Source: Planctomycetota bacterium
GTDB lineage: Bacteria > Planctomycetota > Phycisphaerae > UBA1845
Length of the DNA: 48,461 nt
Reading direction: 5' to 3'
NCBI GenBank assembly: GCA_024275565.1
Contig: JAJRYY010000031.1
Span: 1-48,461, forward strand
Shown here: positions 34,704 through 43,401 of the stretch, one piece after another
Layout: each line of letters starts with the position of its first letter
How positions within the stretch are numbered: position 1 is the stretch's first letter
The notes under the pieces: model-generated
Told to the model about the DNA's origin: nothing
The model's database searches: none
Seen by the model: the letters and a program-made list of their open reading frames with translations, nothing else
Made by a program: the position numbers and the translations under genes

Positions 34704-36365
34704 TTATGGGCATCCCGGTACGAGGGGCGTGTCCAGCCCGACATCTTCCGGAAGCAACACATTGCGGAACCACACCACGACGTCGTTGCTCAGCCCGCTC
34801 AGCGAGCGCCGGTCAATCGTTGCAACGATGTCATTTGCACCATCGCAGTCCAGATCCAGCACGAGCAATTCGTTGATAAACGCAGGACCCTCAGCCTCAA
34901 ACAGGGAATCATCCGCCTGGGCATCGTCTACAATCAGATTCGCAGTCCACGGGTCGAACACTGTGGCTGCCGTGCTGGAATCCAGCCAGAAAACGGACCC
35001 CTCAGATCCGAGCAATATCTCGACCTGACCATCAAAATTGATATCCCCCAGCGTAATGCCGAGCGGTTGCCGACTCACAAAATCGATCAGCACAAAGACG
35101 GACCATGGAAGGTTCAATCTTGTCGGTGTGACATTGGTCACATTCAGGGGGTCATCCGGACCGGGATGCTTGAACCACTCCACCAGCGATCCGCCATTGG
35201 AGCGCACAATCACATCGTCGAATCCGTCCCGGTCCACATCGCCGATGGTGACAAGATCGGCACCGCCATCAATCTGACCAATGGGCCTGTTCGTCCAAGC
35301 GGCTGTCCCCTGTCGGACGGCTGCGATTCCGCCATCGGTCAGCGGATTTGACCGCCACGCGAGGTTCTGGCTTGCTGCGGTGGGGCGTGTGAAAATGATG
35401 TCCAGATCGCCATCGCCATCGACGTCCGATATCACCACGTCCTTCAATTCAGGAACGTCGCGATCAATTGTGACCTGCTCCCAGACGGTCCCATCCCTCG
35501 CCTGACCGGCTCCGGGATTGATGTACAGCTCCACATCGCTTTCGCTGAAATCGCAGGGTGGAGGAAGACGATTGCTGGTGATCACGATGTCCGGCAGACC
35601 GTCGCCGGTGATGTCGCCCACGTCCAGAGCGGTTTTTCCGCCATTTTCGGGGATGTCTTTTGCACTGTCCGAAGGCGTTCCGGGTGGTATCGACCCGTCC
35701 GCATTCAATTCCAGGGACGCGAGAATCTCCGTCTCAGCCCAGTTTGCTCCGTTCTCAAGACCAACGCCCGGCGAGTAGAGAATCAGGACGACGCCCGTAA
35801 ACCCAGCCTCGTTCGGCATGCCATTGCCAGGACAGACCGACAGGAAGGACTGATGCTTCACCAGAACCACGATGTCCAGATTCCCGTCATTGTCCATATC
35901 TGCAAGCTTGATGCCCGCGATAATCGCGATCGGTGTTGTTCCGGCGATCTGGACACTTTCGAACGTGATGTTGTCATCTGCATCGCGACGCTGGAGATGG
36001 ACCTGGACAACCTGCGACTGATTCCACGCCGTCGCAAGGTCCGGTAACCCGTCATTGTCGATGTCACCCGTCACGACGAATTTTGGACCCGCCGAGTCTT
36101 CACTTGCAGGATCGATCGCACGAGCGCGGAAAAAACTCTCTGTCTCAGTCTCTTCGATCGCATCAGGGATCAACGGCGGGAGGGCAGGAATATCTGCACC
36201 GGGGTCATCGTTGAAAAAACCCCCTCCATCCACGAAACCGCGATCCGAAGGCGTCTGTGTGGTTCCGGTCCGATCGCATCCCCAGACCACGACGACGACT
36301 GCGACCGCGAAACCGACAAGTCCGCGCATCCCCAAACCCTTCGCGAAGTTCCCGATACGGATCAT
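34704..36365 (-). CDS. FG-GAP/VCBS repeat lipoprotein (paralogue)
   Basis: A 553-residue surface protein. The signal peptide ends VVVWGC and is followed by a Thr/Ser/Pro linker. The repeats match those of the downstream paralogue (DIDNDGLPDLATAWNQS, DMDNDGNLDIVVLVKH, DVDGDGDLDIIFTRP, DVDRDGFDDVIVRS, DLDCDGANDIVAT), so a beta-propeller is expected. GGAGG lies about 10 bases before ATG 36365. The two genes lie 82 bases apart and probably arose by tandem duplication, then diverged. Confidence 0.88.
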   Translation of the reverse strand: MIRIGNFAKGLGMRGLVGFAVAVVVVVWGCDRTGTTQTPSDRGFVDGGGFFNDDPGADIPALPPLIPDAIEETETESFFRARAIDPASEDSAGPKFVVTGDIDNDGLPDLATAWNQSQVVQVHLQRRDADDNITFESVQIAGTTPIAIIAGIKLADMDNDGNLDIVVLVKHQSFLSVCPGNGMPNEAGFTGVVLILYSPGVGLENGANWAETEILASLELNADGSIPPGTPSDSAKDIPENGGKTALDVGDITGDGLPDIVITSNRLPPPCDFSESDVELYINPGAGQARDGTVWEQVTIDRDVPELKDVVISDVDGDGDLDIIFTRPTAASQNLAWRSNPLTDGGIAAVRQGTAAWTNRPIGQIDGGADLVTIGDVDRDGFDDVIVRSNGGSLVEWFKHPGPDDPLNVTNVTPTRLNLPWSVFVLIDFVSRQPLGITLGDINFDGQVEILLGSEGSVFWLDSSTAATVFDPWTANLIVDDAQADDSLFEAEGPAFINELLVLDLDCDGANDIVATIDRRSLSGLSNDVVVWFRNVLLPEDVGLDTPLVPGCP

Positions 36366-37089
36366 AAGCTCACGACCTCCATGGTACTGTTGGTATATGC
36401 AGTTATTCTATTCTGTATTCAGGTTCATCGTATTCTCGGAACGCACCCCGATGTTGTCGTGCAACGTCGTCCGTCCGAAACCACACAGGCTTTTCAGAAG
36501 CCCGTAACCCCATATCGGAAGGTAATAGAACGCGCCGCAGGAAATATCGCCCCATTCCAAGTATGCGCACAGGTATCCGGGATGGGACGGTAGATCCTGC
36601 CGCCCAACTGGCGCATTCAACCTACAATGCACAGACCGGAGTAGCCAAACAGATTGACCCACCCCACCCAAACATGGTTTCAGTAACGCTGTTGTGTCCT
36701 CAGGGTCGCTGTAACGTCGCTAACCCGATAGAACATGTAAACCCACCAGGCAGAGGACTACCGCCTATGGTGCTGTGGCAACGAGCACATCCAGAAGTGA
36801 AAAAATTGTGACAATGACTGCGAGAGTAACCAGAAAAAGAGGGTTCGAAAACATTATTGGTCCTTCCCAAATCCATTCAGGCGAAAACCCATCCAGGCGA
36901 CGACGCCGCCTGCGATTGATGCACAAGCCACCGAAGCGTCCTGCTCCAATGATGCTCGATGCATGCGATATTTCGCGATCGACCTAGAGCATCGTACCGA
37001 TCAGTCGCGTAGCATAAGGGGAAGATTACGATTTGACGATTACAATCTCAAATTTGCAGATTTTCACCCTGTTATGTCGGGCTATCAAA
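36366..37089. other. Intergenic region, 724 bp, between divergent genes
   Basis: Holds upstream sequences of the minus-strand FG-GAP gene and the plus-strand GGQ protein. An 87-codon minus-strand frame at 36408-36671 has no family features and I do not call it. A 29-codon frame with a membrane-like sequence is listed separately at low confidence. Confidence 0.55.
36765..36854 (-). CDS. Possible 29-residue single-helix membrane peptide
   Basis: The minus-strand ATG at 36854 is preceded by GGGAAGGA at 6 bases. The frame reads a nearly continuous hydrophobic helix (LFLVTLAVIVTIFSLLDV) and stops at TAG 36765-36767. Length and composition fit a small membrane protein, but such frames also arise by chance. 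Confidence 0.3.
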   Translation of the reverse strand: MFSNPLFLVTLAVIVTIFSLLDVLVATAP

Positions 37090-37629
37090 ATGAACGAATC
37101 GCTCAGTATCGACATCGCTACCCGAGACGCATGGTTGGCCCTCGACGACAAGGCCCTCCTGAACCAGTGCGAGGTCGATACCTATCGATCCTCCGGTCCT
37201 GGTGGTCAGAAGCGTAACAAAACGGATTCAGCCGTCAGATTGCGACATTTACCGACCGGTCTTATTGTTATCGCCCCGGAGAGTCGCTCCCAGCATGAGA
37301 ATCGCGCCAGGGCAGTCCGTCGCATGAGGATTGCATTCGCGCTGTTCGTGCGCGTGCAGATTGAGGCGGATTCCTTCACGCCGGGACCGATATTGGCTGA
37401 GTGCATCCGCAAGGGCAAGCTCCGTGTCGGCAAGCGGGATTTGCGGTATGGTCCTGTGGTGGCTGAAGTACTCGATCTTATCGCCGCCTGTGAGGTACAG
37501 GTCTCGACGGCTGCTGCACGACTTGGTATCACCACGGCAGGTCTGGTCTCATTCATCCAGAACGATCCAAAGCTGGCTGACCGTGTCAACCAGATGCGAA
37601 CGCAGAAAGGTCTGAAACGACTGCGCTGA
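37090..37629 (+). CDS. RF-1 domain (GGQ) peptidyl-tRNA hydrolysis protein
   Basis: A 179-residue protein with the release-factor signature [18 protein letters not shown] (GGQ at 38-40), which triggers peptidyl-tRNA hydrolysis in the ribosome. It lacks the stop-codon-recognition domains of RF1/RF2, so it belongs with the short peptide-chain-release-factor-like group (compare ArfB and PrfH). The C-terminal half ([17 protein letters not shown] to LKRLR) is helical and basic, and could bind RNA. ATG 37090 is preferred; a TTG-started extension from 37033 adds unrelated residues. Confidence 0.85.
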   Translation: MNESLSIDIATRDAWLALDDKALLNQCEVDTYRSSGPGGQKRNKTDSAVRLRHLPTGLIVIAPESRSQHENRARAVRRMRIAFALFVRVQIEADSFTPGPILAECIRKGKLRVGKRDLRYGPVVAEVLDLIAACEVQVSTAAARLGITTAGLVSFIQNDPKLADRVNQMRTQKGLKRLR

Positions 37630-37657
37630 CAAAAGGTCTGAAACGACTACGCTGACA
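37606..37657 (+). repeat. 26-bp tandem duplication across the GGQ gene stop
   Basis: Two adjacent 26-bp copies differing at one base. The first contains the last codons and stop of the GGQ protein; the second lies in the spacer before the MoaB-like gene. Confidence 0.92.
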
Positions 37658-37680
37658 ACCCAGTTGCCCGGGACTACGCC

Positions 37681-38256
37681 ATGCCCGCAGAAGCTCACAC
37701 ATCAGACATCATTTTACACGTCCCTTGTGCGGTCCTCACCATCAGCGATACGCGGACAGTTGAAACGGACAAGAGTGGCCAATATATCCGCGCATCGCTC
37801 ACGGCTGCAGGTCATTCGATCGAACACTACGCCATCCTCAAAGACGACCCAGCCAGCATCCGCGAAACCCTGATATCGCTCATCGCCGACCCCGGAGTGT
37901 CAGCCATTCTGCTCACCGGGGGGACGGGTCTTTCCGCTCGTGATACCACCTATGAGGTCGTAGATGCTCTGCTCGAAAAACGTCTTGACGGATTCGGCGA
38001 ACTGTTCCGTTCTCTGAGCTATGCTGAGATTGGATCAGGTGCCATGCTCTCTCGCGCCGTGGCAGGGATCGTGGAACACAGATATGGTGAGCACAGGTCA
38101 GGGGAGCATGGATCTGGGGAGCATGGATCTGGGGAGCATGGATCAGATGCAACGGTCCTGTTCTCCATGCCCGGTTCGACCGGTGCGGTCACCCTGGCTT
38201 TGCAAAAGCTGATCCTCCCGGAACTCCCGCACATCGTCCACCTCATATCTCCTTGA
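37681..38256 (+). CDS. moaB: MoaB/Mog-type molybdopterin biosynthesis protein
   Basis: A 191-residue member of the MoaB/MogA family, which adenylates molybdopterin before metal insertion. VLTISDTRTVETDKSG opens the fold, LLTGGTGLSARDTTYE (GGTG at 80-83) is the MPT-binding signature, and LFSMPGSTGAVTLALQKLI closes it. Between AVAG and TVLFSMPGS the protein has an extra loop of about 24 residues made of GEHGS-like repeats, absent from typical MoaB. The loop might be tolerated because it replaces a surface turn. No other molybdenum gene is nearby. Confidence 0.9.
   Translation: MPAEAHTSDIILHVPCAVLTISDTRTVETDKSGQYIRASLTAAGHSIEHYAILKDDPASIRETLISLIADPGVSAILLTGGTGLSARDTTYEVVDALLEKRLDGFGELFRSLSYAEIGSGAMLSRAVAGIVEHRYGEHRSGEHGSGEHGSGEHGSDATVLFSMPGSTGAVTLALQKLILPELPHIVHLISP
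38071..38145 (+). repeat. Five 15-bp degenerate tandem units inside moaB
   Basis: Three nearly perfect units of GGGGAGCATGGATCT (38101-38145) are preceded by two degenerate ones (38071-38100). All stay in frame and encode a Gly-Glu-His-Gly-Ser loop. Confidence 0.92.
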
Positions 38257-38330
38257 GCAGGGAGCGTTCAGCTCCAGTCGGAACATCGCAGTTGTGATCC
38301 GGGTAACAGTTATGCTCCGGGTAAAATGAA

Positions 38331-38366
38331 ACACCGGACGCATCCGCCATTGAATGCGTCCGGTGT
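38331..38366. terminator. Bidirectional hairpin terminator between convergent genes
   Basis: A perfect 13-bp stem (ACACCGGACGCAT/ATGCGTCCGGTGT) with a 10-base loop, lying between the plus-strand moaB and the minus-strand VCBS gene. T-rich sequence follows on the minus strand (TTTCATTTTAC), and a weaker T-rich stretch follows on the plus strand. Confidence 0.8.
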
Positions 38367-38451
38367 CAGGTTTGTATGATTTTGTCGGACAGGCTGGATC
38401 ATTGCCCAGCATCGTCCGGCTGGTCGATAGGCTACGCTGCTGGTCGAAAGA

Positions 38452-40485
38452 CTACGCTGCGATCGGGCGCCGTCTCCGATACACGATCGTCCCTGCGCTC
38501 AGGAACAGCAGCGTCATGATCGCCAGACCCCATTCGCTGACCGTCGGAATACCATCGGCAGCGATGCATGTACAATTGCCGTCGCACACGCCTGGTAGTC
38601 CTCCGAAGTCGCACGTCGTGAGCGTTGCCGCACACACATCTGCGGGACAGGTCGGATTGATCCCATCACAGATTTCAGCCGTATCGCAATCGTTGGCGGC
38701 AGCCCGGCAGGTCGATCCGGTTGGCGTCACAACATCCTGCTCACAGACTCCGGTACCCAGGTTGCATACCCCGATGGCGCACGCGTCATCGAGGGCAACG
38801 CAGTCGATATCACCAGTGCAGCCACCGGCGACACAGGCTTCGACCAGCGTCACGCGAATGCTGATCGTACCACTTGGGGTGGTCACCTGCAGTGCCTCCT
38901 CGATACCCAGCCCGCCTCGATCGGAAGTTGCGATTGGTGTCGCTCCATCCAGAACTTCCAGCGAAAAGTCGCTGCAACCGTTCAGCACAACAGACAGAAT
39001 CGCAGCCGTCGGAACACCGGGAACCGAATAGGTATCCTGACCTGCACCGGCCGCAACGACCCTGCCACCGGGTGGGCCGGGTGTAGCTCCTGGACTCCGT
39101 GCCAAGACCTCAAGCACATAATCGCTTCCGTCAATGCTGCCGGAAACCACGACCGGATCGGTGTTGTGGATGCTCGGAAGAACACCGCCGATGTCAACCT
39201 CGTTCACCTCGTTGGAATCCACATTCTGGAAGAGGCGATCGTTGACCCAGGCACCGATGAAGAGGTCGGGGTAATTGTCGCTTGTGTCCGCGTTGAAGGC
39301 GGCTGCATGCCACCCCGCGTGCGATGTCCCGCTCGGAAATACGTCCCCCGGCGTCCAGTCTACGAATGAAGTGTTTCCATTGACCGACGTGTTTCGCAGC
39401 ACCACCGGGCGACCACTCTCCACCATCACGAACAGGTCGGGACGACCATCCAGGTTCAGGTCTTCGACCGTTGCCTTACGCGTCGTCGATGTATTACTCA
39501 GGTAGTCGCTCGGGGTGATCGTGCTGAAATTCGCCTGACCACCAGTGTTGCCGGTGTTGATATAAATCTTGTCACCACCAGGTGCATTGGCCCAGTAGAA
39601 GTCCATCATCCCGTCGCCGTTGAAATCTCCCGACTCCATGGAGTTTTCATTCGCACCGGACGATCCGAGACTGTCCGCACTGCCCGAATACCTGTAATCG
39701 CCAGGTCCGGATCCGCCTCCGTTGTTGTTGTAATAGATGTAATTCGTACCCCAGTTCGCAACGAGGATGTCTACTTTCCCATCGCCGTTCATGTCACCAG
39801 ACGCTACGTCCACGGTGTAATCCCCGTCTGCGGGGACTTGTGTGGACGTCACATCGGTAAAGAACCCGGATCCGCTGTTCGTATACATGGTGTCCTGGGA
39901 CGGGCCGGGGTAATTGCCAACATAAAGGTCAAAGTCCCCGTCGTTGTCGATATCCACCGATACGCCACTGCACGCCGCACCCCCGGTTCCTGGGCCCAGA
40001 CGAGCATTACCATCCTCCAGGAAGCTGCTGAACACGCCGCCGGGATGCTGGTTCATGAAAACCTTCGTCCGACCAGCATCGCCACCCGTGTTGTCGTCAT
40101 TGACAATGATGAAGTCCAGCCAGGTATCCCCATCGTAGTCCTGGAAGAACCCGTTTCGAGAAACATCCGTATTGACGAAATCCGTGACGATGGAGCTTCC
40201 GCTCACCTCGTTGAATACGCCTGCGTCGTTGCGGTACAGTTTGTTGCGACGCTGCCCGAAATCCGAATATCCGTTGGCAACCAGAACATCCAGGTCGCCG
40301 TCCTTGTCAAAGTCGCCGAAATCGACTTCTTTCTCGTTGCTCGCCGTTTCCGCCACAGTCTGGTTGATGCGGCTGCCCGTGAGATTCTGAAAATTCAGCG
40401 TCCCCGGAAGCCGCCCCAGCGCGACGCTGGAAACAACCCCAATCAGGGTCACCATGCACATGAATGTACGCTTACTCCTTACCAT
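38452..40485 (-). CDS. Secreted VCBS/FG-GAP protein with IPTL-CTERM sorting signal
   Basis: A 677-residue exported protein. The start at 40485 is chosen because GGAGG lies 6 bases upstream. After a signal peptide come VCBS/FG-GAP repeats (DFDKDGDLDVLVANG, DIDNDGDFDLYVGN, DMNGDGKVDILVANWG, DLNLDGRPDLFVM), a beta-sandwich, and a cysteine-rich segment (GDIDCVALDDACAIGVCN onward). The tail IPTVSEWGLAIMTLLFL, a hydrophobic helix and RRRRPIAA match the IPTL-CTERM tripartite signal. This makes it the one clear candidate in the window for processing by the exosortase at 30374-31273. Confidence 0.92.
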   Translation of the reverse strand: MVRSKRTFMCMVTLIGVVSSVALGRLPGTLNFQNLTGSRINQTVAETASNEKEVDFGDFDKDGDLDVLVANGYSDFGQRRNKLYRNDAGVFNEVSGSSIVTDFVNTDVSRNGFFQDYDGDTWLDFIIVNDDNTGGDAGRTKVFMNQHPGGVFSSFLEDGNARLGPGTGGAACSGVSVDIDNDGDFDLYVGNYPGPSQDTMYTNSGSGFFTDVTSTQVPADGDYTVDVASGDMNGDGKVDILVANWGTNYIYYNNNGGGSGPGDYRYSGSADSLGSSGANENSMESGDFNGDGMMDFYWANAPGGDKIYINTGNTGGQANFSTITPSDYLSNTSTTRKATVEDLNLDGRPDLFVMVESGRPVVLRNTSVNGNTSFVDWTPGDVFPSGTSHAGWHAAAFNADTSDNYPDLFIGAWVNDRLFQNVDSNEVNEVDIGGVLPSIHNTDPVVVSGSIDGSDYVLEVLARSPGATPGPPGGRVVAAGAGQDTYSVPGVPTAAILSVVLNGCSDFSLEVLDGATPIATSDRGGLGIEEALQVTTPSGTISIRVTLVEACVAGGCTGDIDCVALDDACAIGVCNLGTGVCEQDVVTPTGSTCRAAANDCDTAEICDGINPTCPADVCAATLTTCDFGGLPGVCDGNCTCIAADGIPTVSEWGLAIMTLLFLSAGTIVYRRRRPIAA

Positions 40486-40848
40486 CTTCATCCTCCGTAA
40501 ATCGTGTGAATTCCGCTCTGGAAACAGAGCGTATCAACCAAACTGCACTCGAATATCGATACTCAGATTATGTGTTTAAGACCCCAGCCGCGAACCTGTA
40601 CATAGACCTTGGATGTGGTCCTGGATCGCAAGCAGGATTCCAGCCCCGAACTGCGAGACACGCATGGTATCAGAATCCCAGGCCCATTGCACGATATTTT
40701 CGGACGATGTGAGCGTGACGCACGCGAAGACCTTCCACGACCCAGGGCATCGCCCCGCCTGAAACCACAGAATCGGATTGCAAATCAGCGCAGTTTCGGG
40801 TGGAATACGCCCATGTGGCGTTCGCCCATAAACAGTGCGGACGACAGC
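40486..40848. other. Intergenic region, 363 bp, upstream of the VCBS gene
   Basis: Contains the ribosome-binding site of the minus-strand VCBS gene at the left and the tRNA at the right edge. A short GCTCTG...CAGAGC inverted repeat near 40515-40530 is the only structure I see; no reading frame is convincing. Confidence 0.5.
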
Positions 40849-40921
40849 GGGCTTGTAGCTCAGCGGTTAGAGCAGTCGACTCATAATCGATTGGTCGTAG
40901 GTTCGAATCCTACCGGGCCCA
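40849..40921 (+). tRNA. tRNA with CAU anticodon (Ile2 or elongator Met)
   Basis: A 73-nt cloverleaf. The acceptor arms are GGGCTTG/CGGGCCC with two G-U pairs, the D-arm is GCTC...GAGC, the anticodon loop is CTCATAA, the T-arm is GTAGG/CCTAC with TTCGAAT, and the discriminator is A. CCA is not encoded. The CAU anticodon is shared by methionine tRNA and by isoleucine tRNA-Ile2, whose C34 is changed to lysidine. The overall sequence resembles Ile2 forms I know, but this is not decisive. Confidence 0.93.
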
Positions 40922-41003
40922 ATAGCGAAGCAGAATCCTGACGTACAAACCCACGACTTGCCAAATCCTGGTCCCGATCGCCATCGTCTCGCACCATTCC
41001 CCC

Positions 41004-41084
41004 CCCCGAGTGGTCCACGATTTCCCCCCGAGTGGTCGACGATTCCCCTCCCGTGGTCGACGATTCCCCTCCATTGGCCACGAT
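41004..41084. repeat. Degenerate 21-22 bp tandem units, about four copies
   Basis: Units of the form CCCCGAGTGGTCGACGATTCC, with changes and a partial fourth copy, just downstream of the tRNA. Confidence 0.85.
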
Positions 41085-41227
41085 ACGCATCCGCAGTGTT
41101 TCATTTTCCGGGGTCGAGAATTTCCACTCTGGGCACAAAATGTTCACCCCTGGTTTACCGGATTTTTTTCGGTGCGTGAGATCGCACTTTAGGGCCTGAA
41201 AACGCGGCCCGATAAAAATCTTAGATA

Positions 41228-41256
41228 TTGCAAATGCATACGCACAGCATTATGAT
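41228..41256 (+). promoter_or_regulatory. Sigma-70 type promoter for the polyferredoxin operon
   Basis: TTGCAA (41228-41233), a 17-base spacer and TATGAT (41251-41256): close to consensus with optimal spacing. It points at the gene at 41473, leaving a leader of about 205 bases. Confidence 0.6.
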
Positions 41257-41472
41257 ACCACTTGTCTGGGAGTTATGTTGATTTGGCCATAACAATATCT
41301 TAATGTGGACGTTCGGCGCGGTAAATGTTGATTTTTATAGCGCAGGGGCGTTGTAATGTGCATATGAGAGTTTGTAGACTGGGGGGATCGCGGAATCCCT
41401 CGGGGAAAGCTCAGCAACAGAACCGCCATTAATCTGGAGTCTGGTATCAACAGCAGGTCATCGCGATCTCAT

Positions 41473-43401
41473 GTGACGGAACGTTCGCCGAATCCAGCGG
41501 TCAATCGGTACGCGCGGTGGCGGGCTGTGACATTGATCAGCGTCTATGTCCTCATGGCCGTTCACATCACGCATTGGCTCGTGAACGGACGAACGCTCGC
41601 CCCGCTTGAGCTGAATGAGGTGATGTATACGTTCGAGCTGGGTATTGTGACGGCTGGCTTCATTTTCATGGGCGTGACCGTTGTTGCCACGGCGATTTTT
41701 GGTCGATTTTTCTGCTCGTGGGGGTGTCATATTCTGGCGCTTCAGGATCTGTGTGCGTGGATCCTTGAGAAGCTGAGCATCAAACCCAGGGGCGTACGCA
41801 GTCGTCTTCTCCTGTGGATACCGCTGCTTGTGGCTGGCTATATGTTCGTCTGGCCTCAGGTGCTTCGTATCTGGAACGATCAGCCGCTTCCGATTCTGCA
41901 CCTGGCTGCGGATTCGGACGGCTGGGCGTCTTTTACGACGGAACATTTCTGGCGAAACCTTCCCTCCGTGGGCGTTGCATTGTCGACGTTCCTTGTGTGC
42001 GGATTCCTGATTGTCTATGTGCTGGGTACGCGTGCGTTTTGTCAGTACGGGTGTCCCTATGGGGCGGTTTTCTCTGCAGTGGACCGCATCGCGCCCGGGC
42101 GTATCCGTGTGGGTTCCGATTGTGAGCAGTGTGGGGCATGCACGGCAGCTTGTACCTCGCACATTCGCGTGCATGAGGAGGTCAATCGATACGGCATGGT
42201 CGTGAACCCTGCCTGCATGAAGGACATGGATTGTGTCAGTGTCTGTCCTCAGAAGACACTCTCCTTCAAATTTGGGAAACCGTCGCTGTTCGCGGGAAAA
42301 ATTGGCGATACCGTCGTTCGCAATCGTTACGACTTCTCACTCGGAGAGGACCTGGCGATGGCGGTTCTGTTTCTGGGTGTACTTGTTTCGTTGCGCGGGC
42401 TTTACGGCGTCATACCTTTTTTCATGTCGATCGCGTTTGGTGTGATGTTTGCATACGGTTTCGTCGTGGTGTGGCGACTGGCGCGTCGTGAATCGGTGAA
42501 GTTCAATCGGTGGCAGTTGAAGTCGAATGGACGCCTGCGTTGGACTGGGAAGCTATATCTGGGGATTGCGAGCTTTGTGGTTCTTTTCATCGCCGATAGC
42601 GCCATCGTTCGATACCACACCTACTTTGGTGAACTGGCCCACGCGGGCATGACACGATCCAGCCAACATGCCCATGCAGGCATGGCTGGGGCATTTACCA
42701 GTTCATCTGAATCGACCGACGTCGCGAAGCTGGCGGATTCGGTTGTTTCGCATCTCAGCACCGCCGACCAGTGGGGGTTGCTGACGACGCGACACATGCG
42801 ATCAATGCTGGCGGATGCATACATGAGTTTGAACCAGTGGGAGAACGCCCGGCAGCAGCTTGAACGTGTGATTCGCATCGCACCCTATGACGGGGCGTCT
42901 CTCCTGAAACTGGCCACCATCTACACAGAGATGGACGCTTTTAAGCAGGCTGCCCATCATTGCTCCAATGCCCTGATCGTCAATCCGGACAATGCAGTTG
43001 CCCATTATCAGTATGCGGGCATACTGTTTTCAGCCGGAGACCAGGTGCGGGCGACCCATCATTTGCGTGAGGCTATCCGGTTGCATCCGAACCATGCAGC
43101 AGCCCAGTATGACCTTGGTGCGCTGCTGGTTAAGTCGGGCGACATCCCATCGGGAATTCAGCATTTGCGGTTGGCTGTGACGCTGGATAACGATTTTGCG
43201 GATGCTCGATACAACCTGGCTGTTGCGCTGATGATGTCTGGAAAGCTGGATGAGTCGATCGCCGAGGTTGATCGGGCCATCGCGTTAAAACCGTCAGACG
43301 CCCAGATGACTGCATTTCGGCGTTATGTGTCAGGGCTTCGCGATGGTGCATCGGTGGTACCGGAGCGATCGGTCGATCCGGACCGATCCAGGGGGAAATG
43401 A
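41473..43401 (+). CDS. NapH/CcoG-like polyferredoxin membrane protein with TPR domain
   Basis: A 642-residue protein starting at GTG. The N-terminal half has five or more helices and paired cysteine motifs CSWGC (81-85) and CQYGCP (190-195). Two ferredoxin clusters follow: Cys217/220/223/227 plus Cys258, and Cys248/254/258 in ACMKDMDCVSVCP. This resembles NapH, NosR and RdxA/CcoG proteins, which carry electrons across the membrane. The C-terminal part (about 440-625) is a run of TPR units (NARQQLERVIRIAPYDGASLLKLA, AVAHYQYAGILFSAGD and others), so it also binds proteins. It is first in a three-gene operon and overlaps the next start by four bases (ATGA). Confidence 0.9.
   Translation: MTERSPNPAVNRYARWRAVTLISVYVLMAVHITHWLVNGRTLAPLELNEVMYTFELGIVTAGFIFMGVTVVATAIFGRFFCSWGCHILALQDLCAWILEKLSIKPRGVRSRLLLWIPLLVAGYMFVWPQVLRIWNDQPLPILHLAADSDGWASFTTEHFWRNLPSVGVALSTFLVCGFLIVYVLGTRAFCQYGCPYGAVFSAVDRIAPGRIRVGSDCEQCGACTAACTSHIRVHEEVNRYGMVVNPACMKDMDCVSVCPQKTLSFKFGKPSLFAGKIGDTVVRNRYDFSLGEDLAMAVLFLGVLVSLRGLYGVIPFFMSIAFGVMFAYGFVVVWRLARRESVKFNRWQLKSNGRLRWTGKLYLGIASFVVLFIADSAIVRYHTYFGELAHAGMTRSSQHAHAGMAGAFTSSSESTDVAKLADSVVSHLSTADQWGLLTTRHMRSMLADAYMSLNQWENARQQLERVIRIAPYDGASLLKLATIYTEMDAFKQAAHHCSNALIVNPDNAVAHYQYAGILFSAGDQVRATHHLREAIRLHPNHAAAQYDLGALLVKSGDIPSGIQHLRLAVTLDNDFADARYNLAVALMMSGKLDESIAEVDRAIALKPSDAQMTAFRRYVSGLRDGASVVPERSVDPDRSRGK

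Larger units (their letters stand above)
40922..41472. other. Intergenic region, 551 bp, with repeats and a promoter
   Basis: No gene seen. It holds degenerate 21-22 bp tandem units (41004-41084), a sigma-70-type promoter (41228-41256) and a predicted 5' leader of roughly 205 bases before the GTG start at 41473. The leader has a GGGAT...ATCCC hairpin near 41388-41400 enclosed by AGACT...AGTCT arms. Confidence 0.55.

Noticed and set aside
36408-36671. An 87-codon minus-strand frame in the 36.4-37.1 kb spacer
   Set aside because: No ribosome-binding site or recognised motif; composition looks random.
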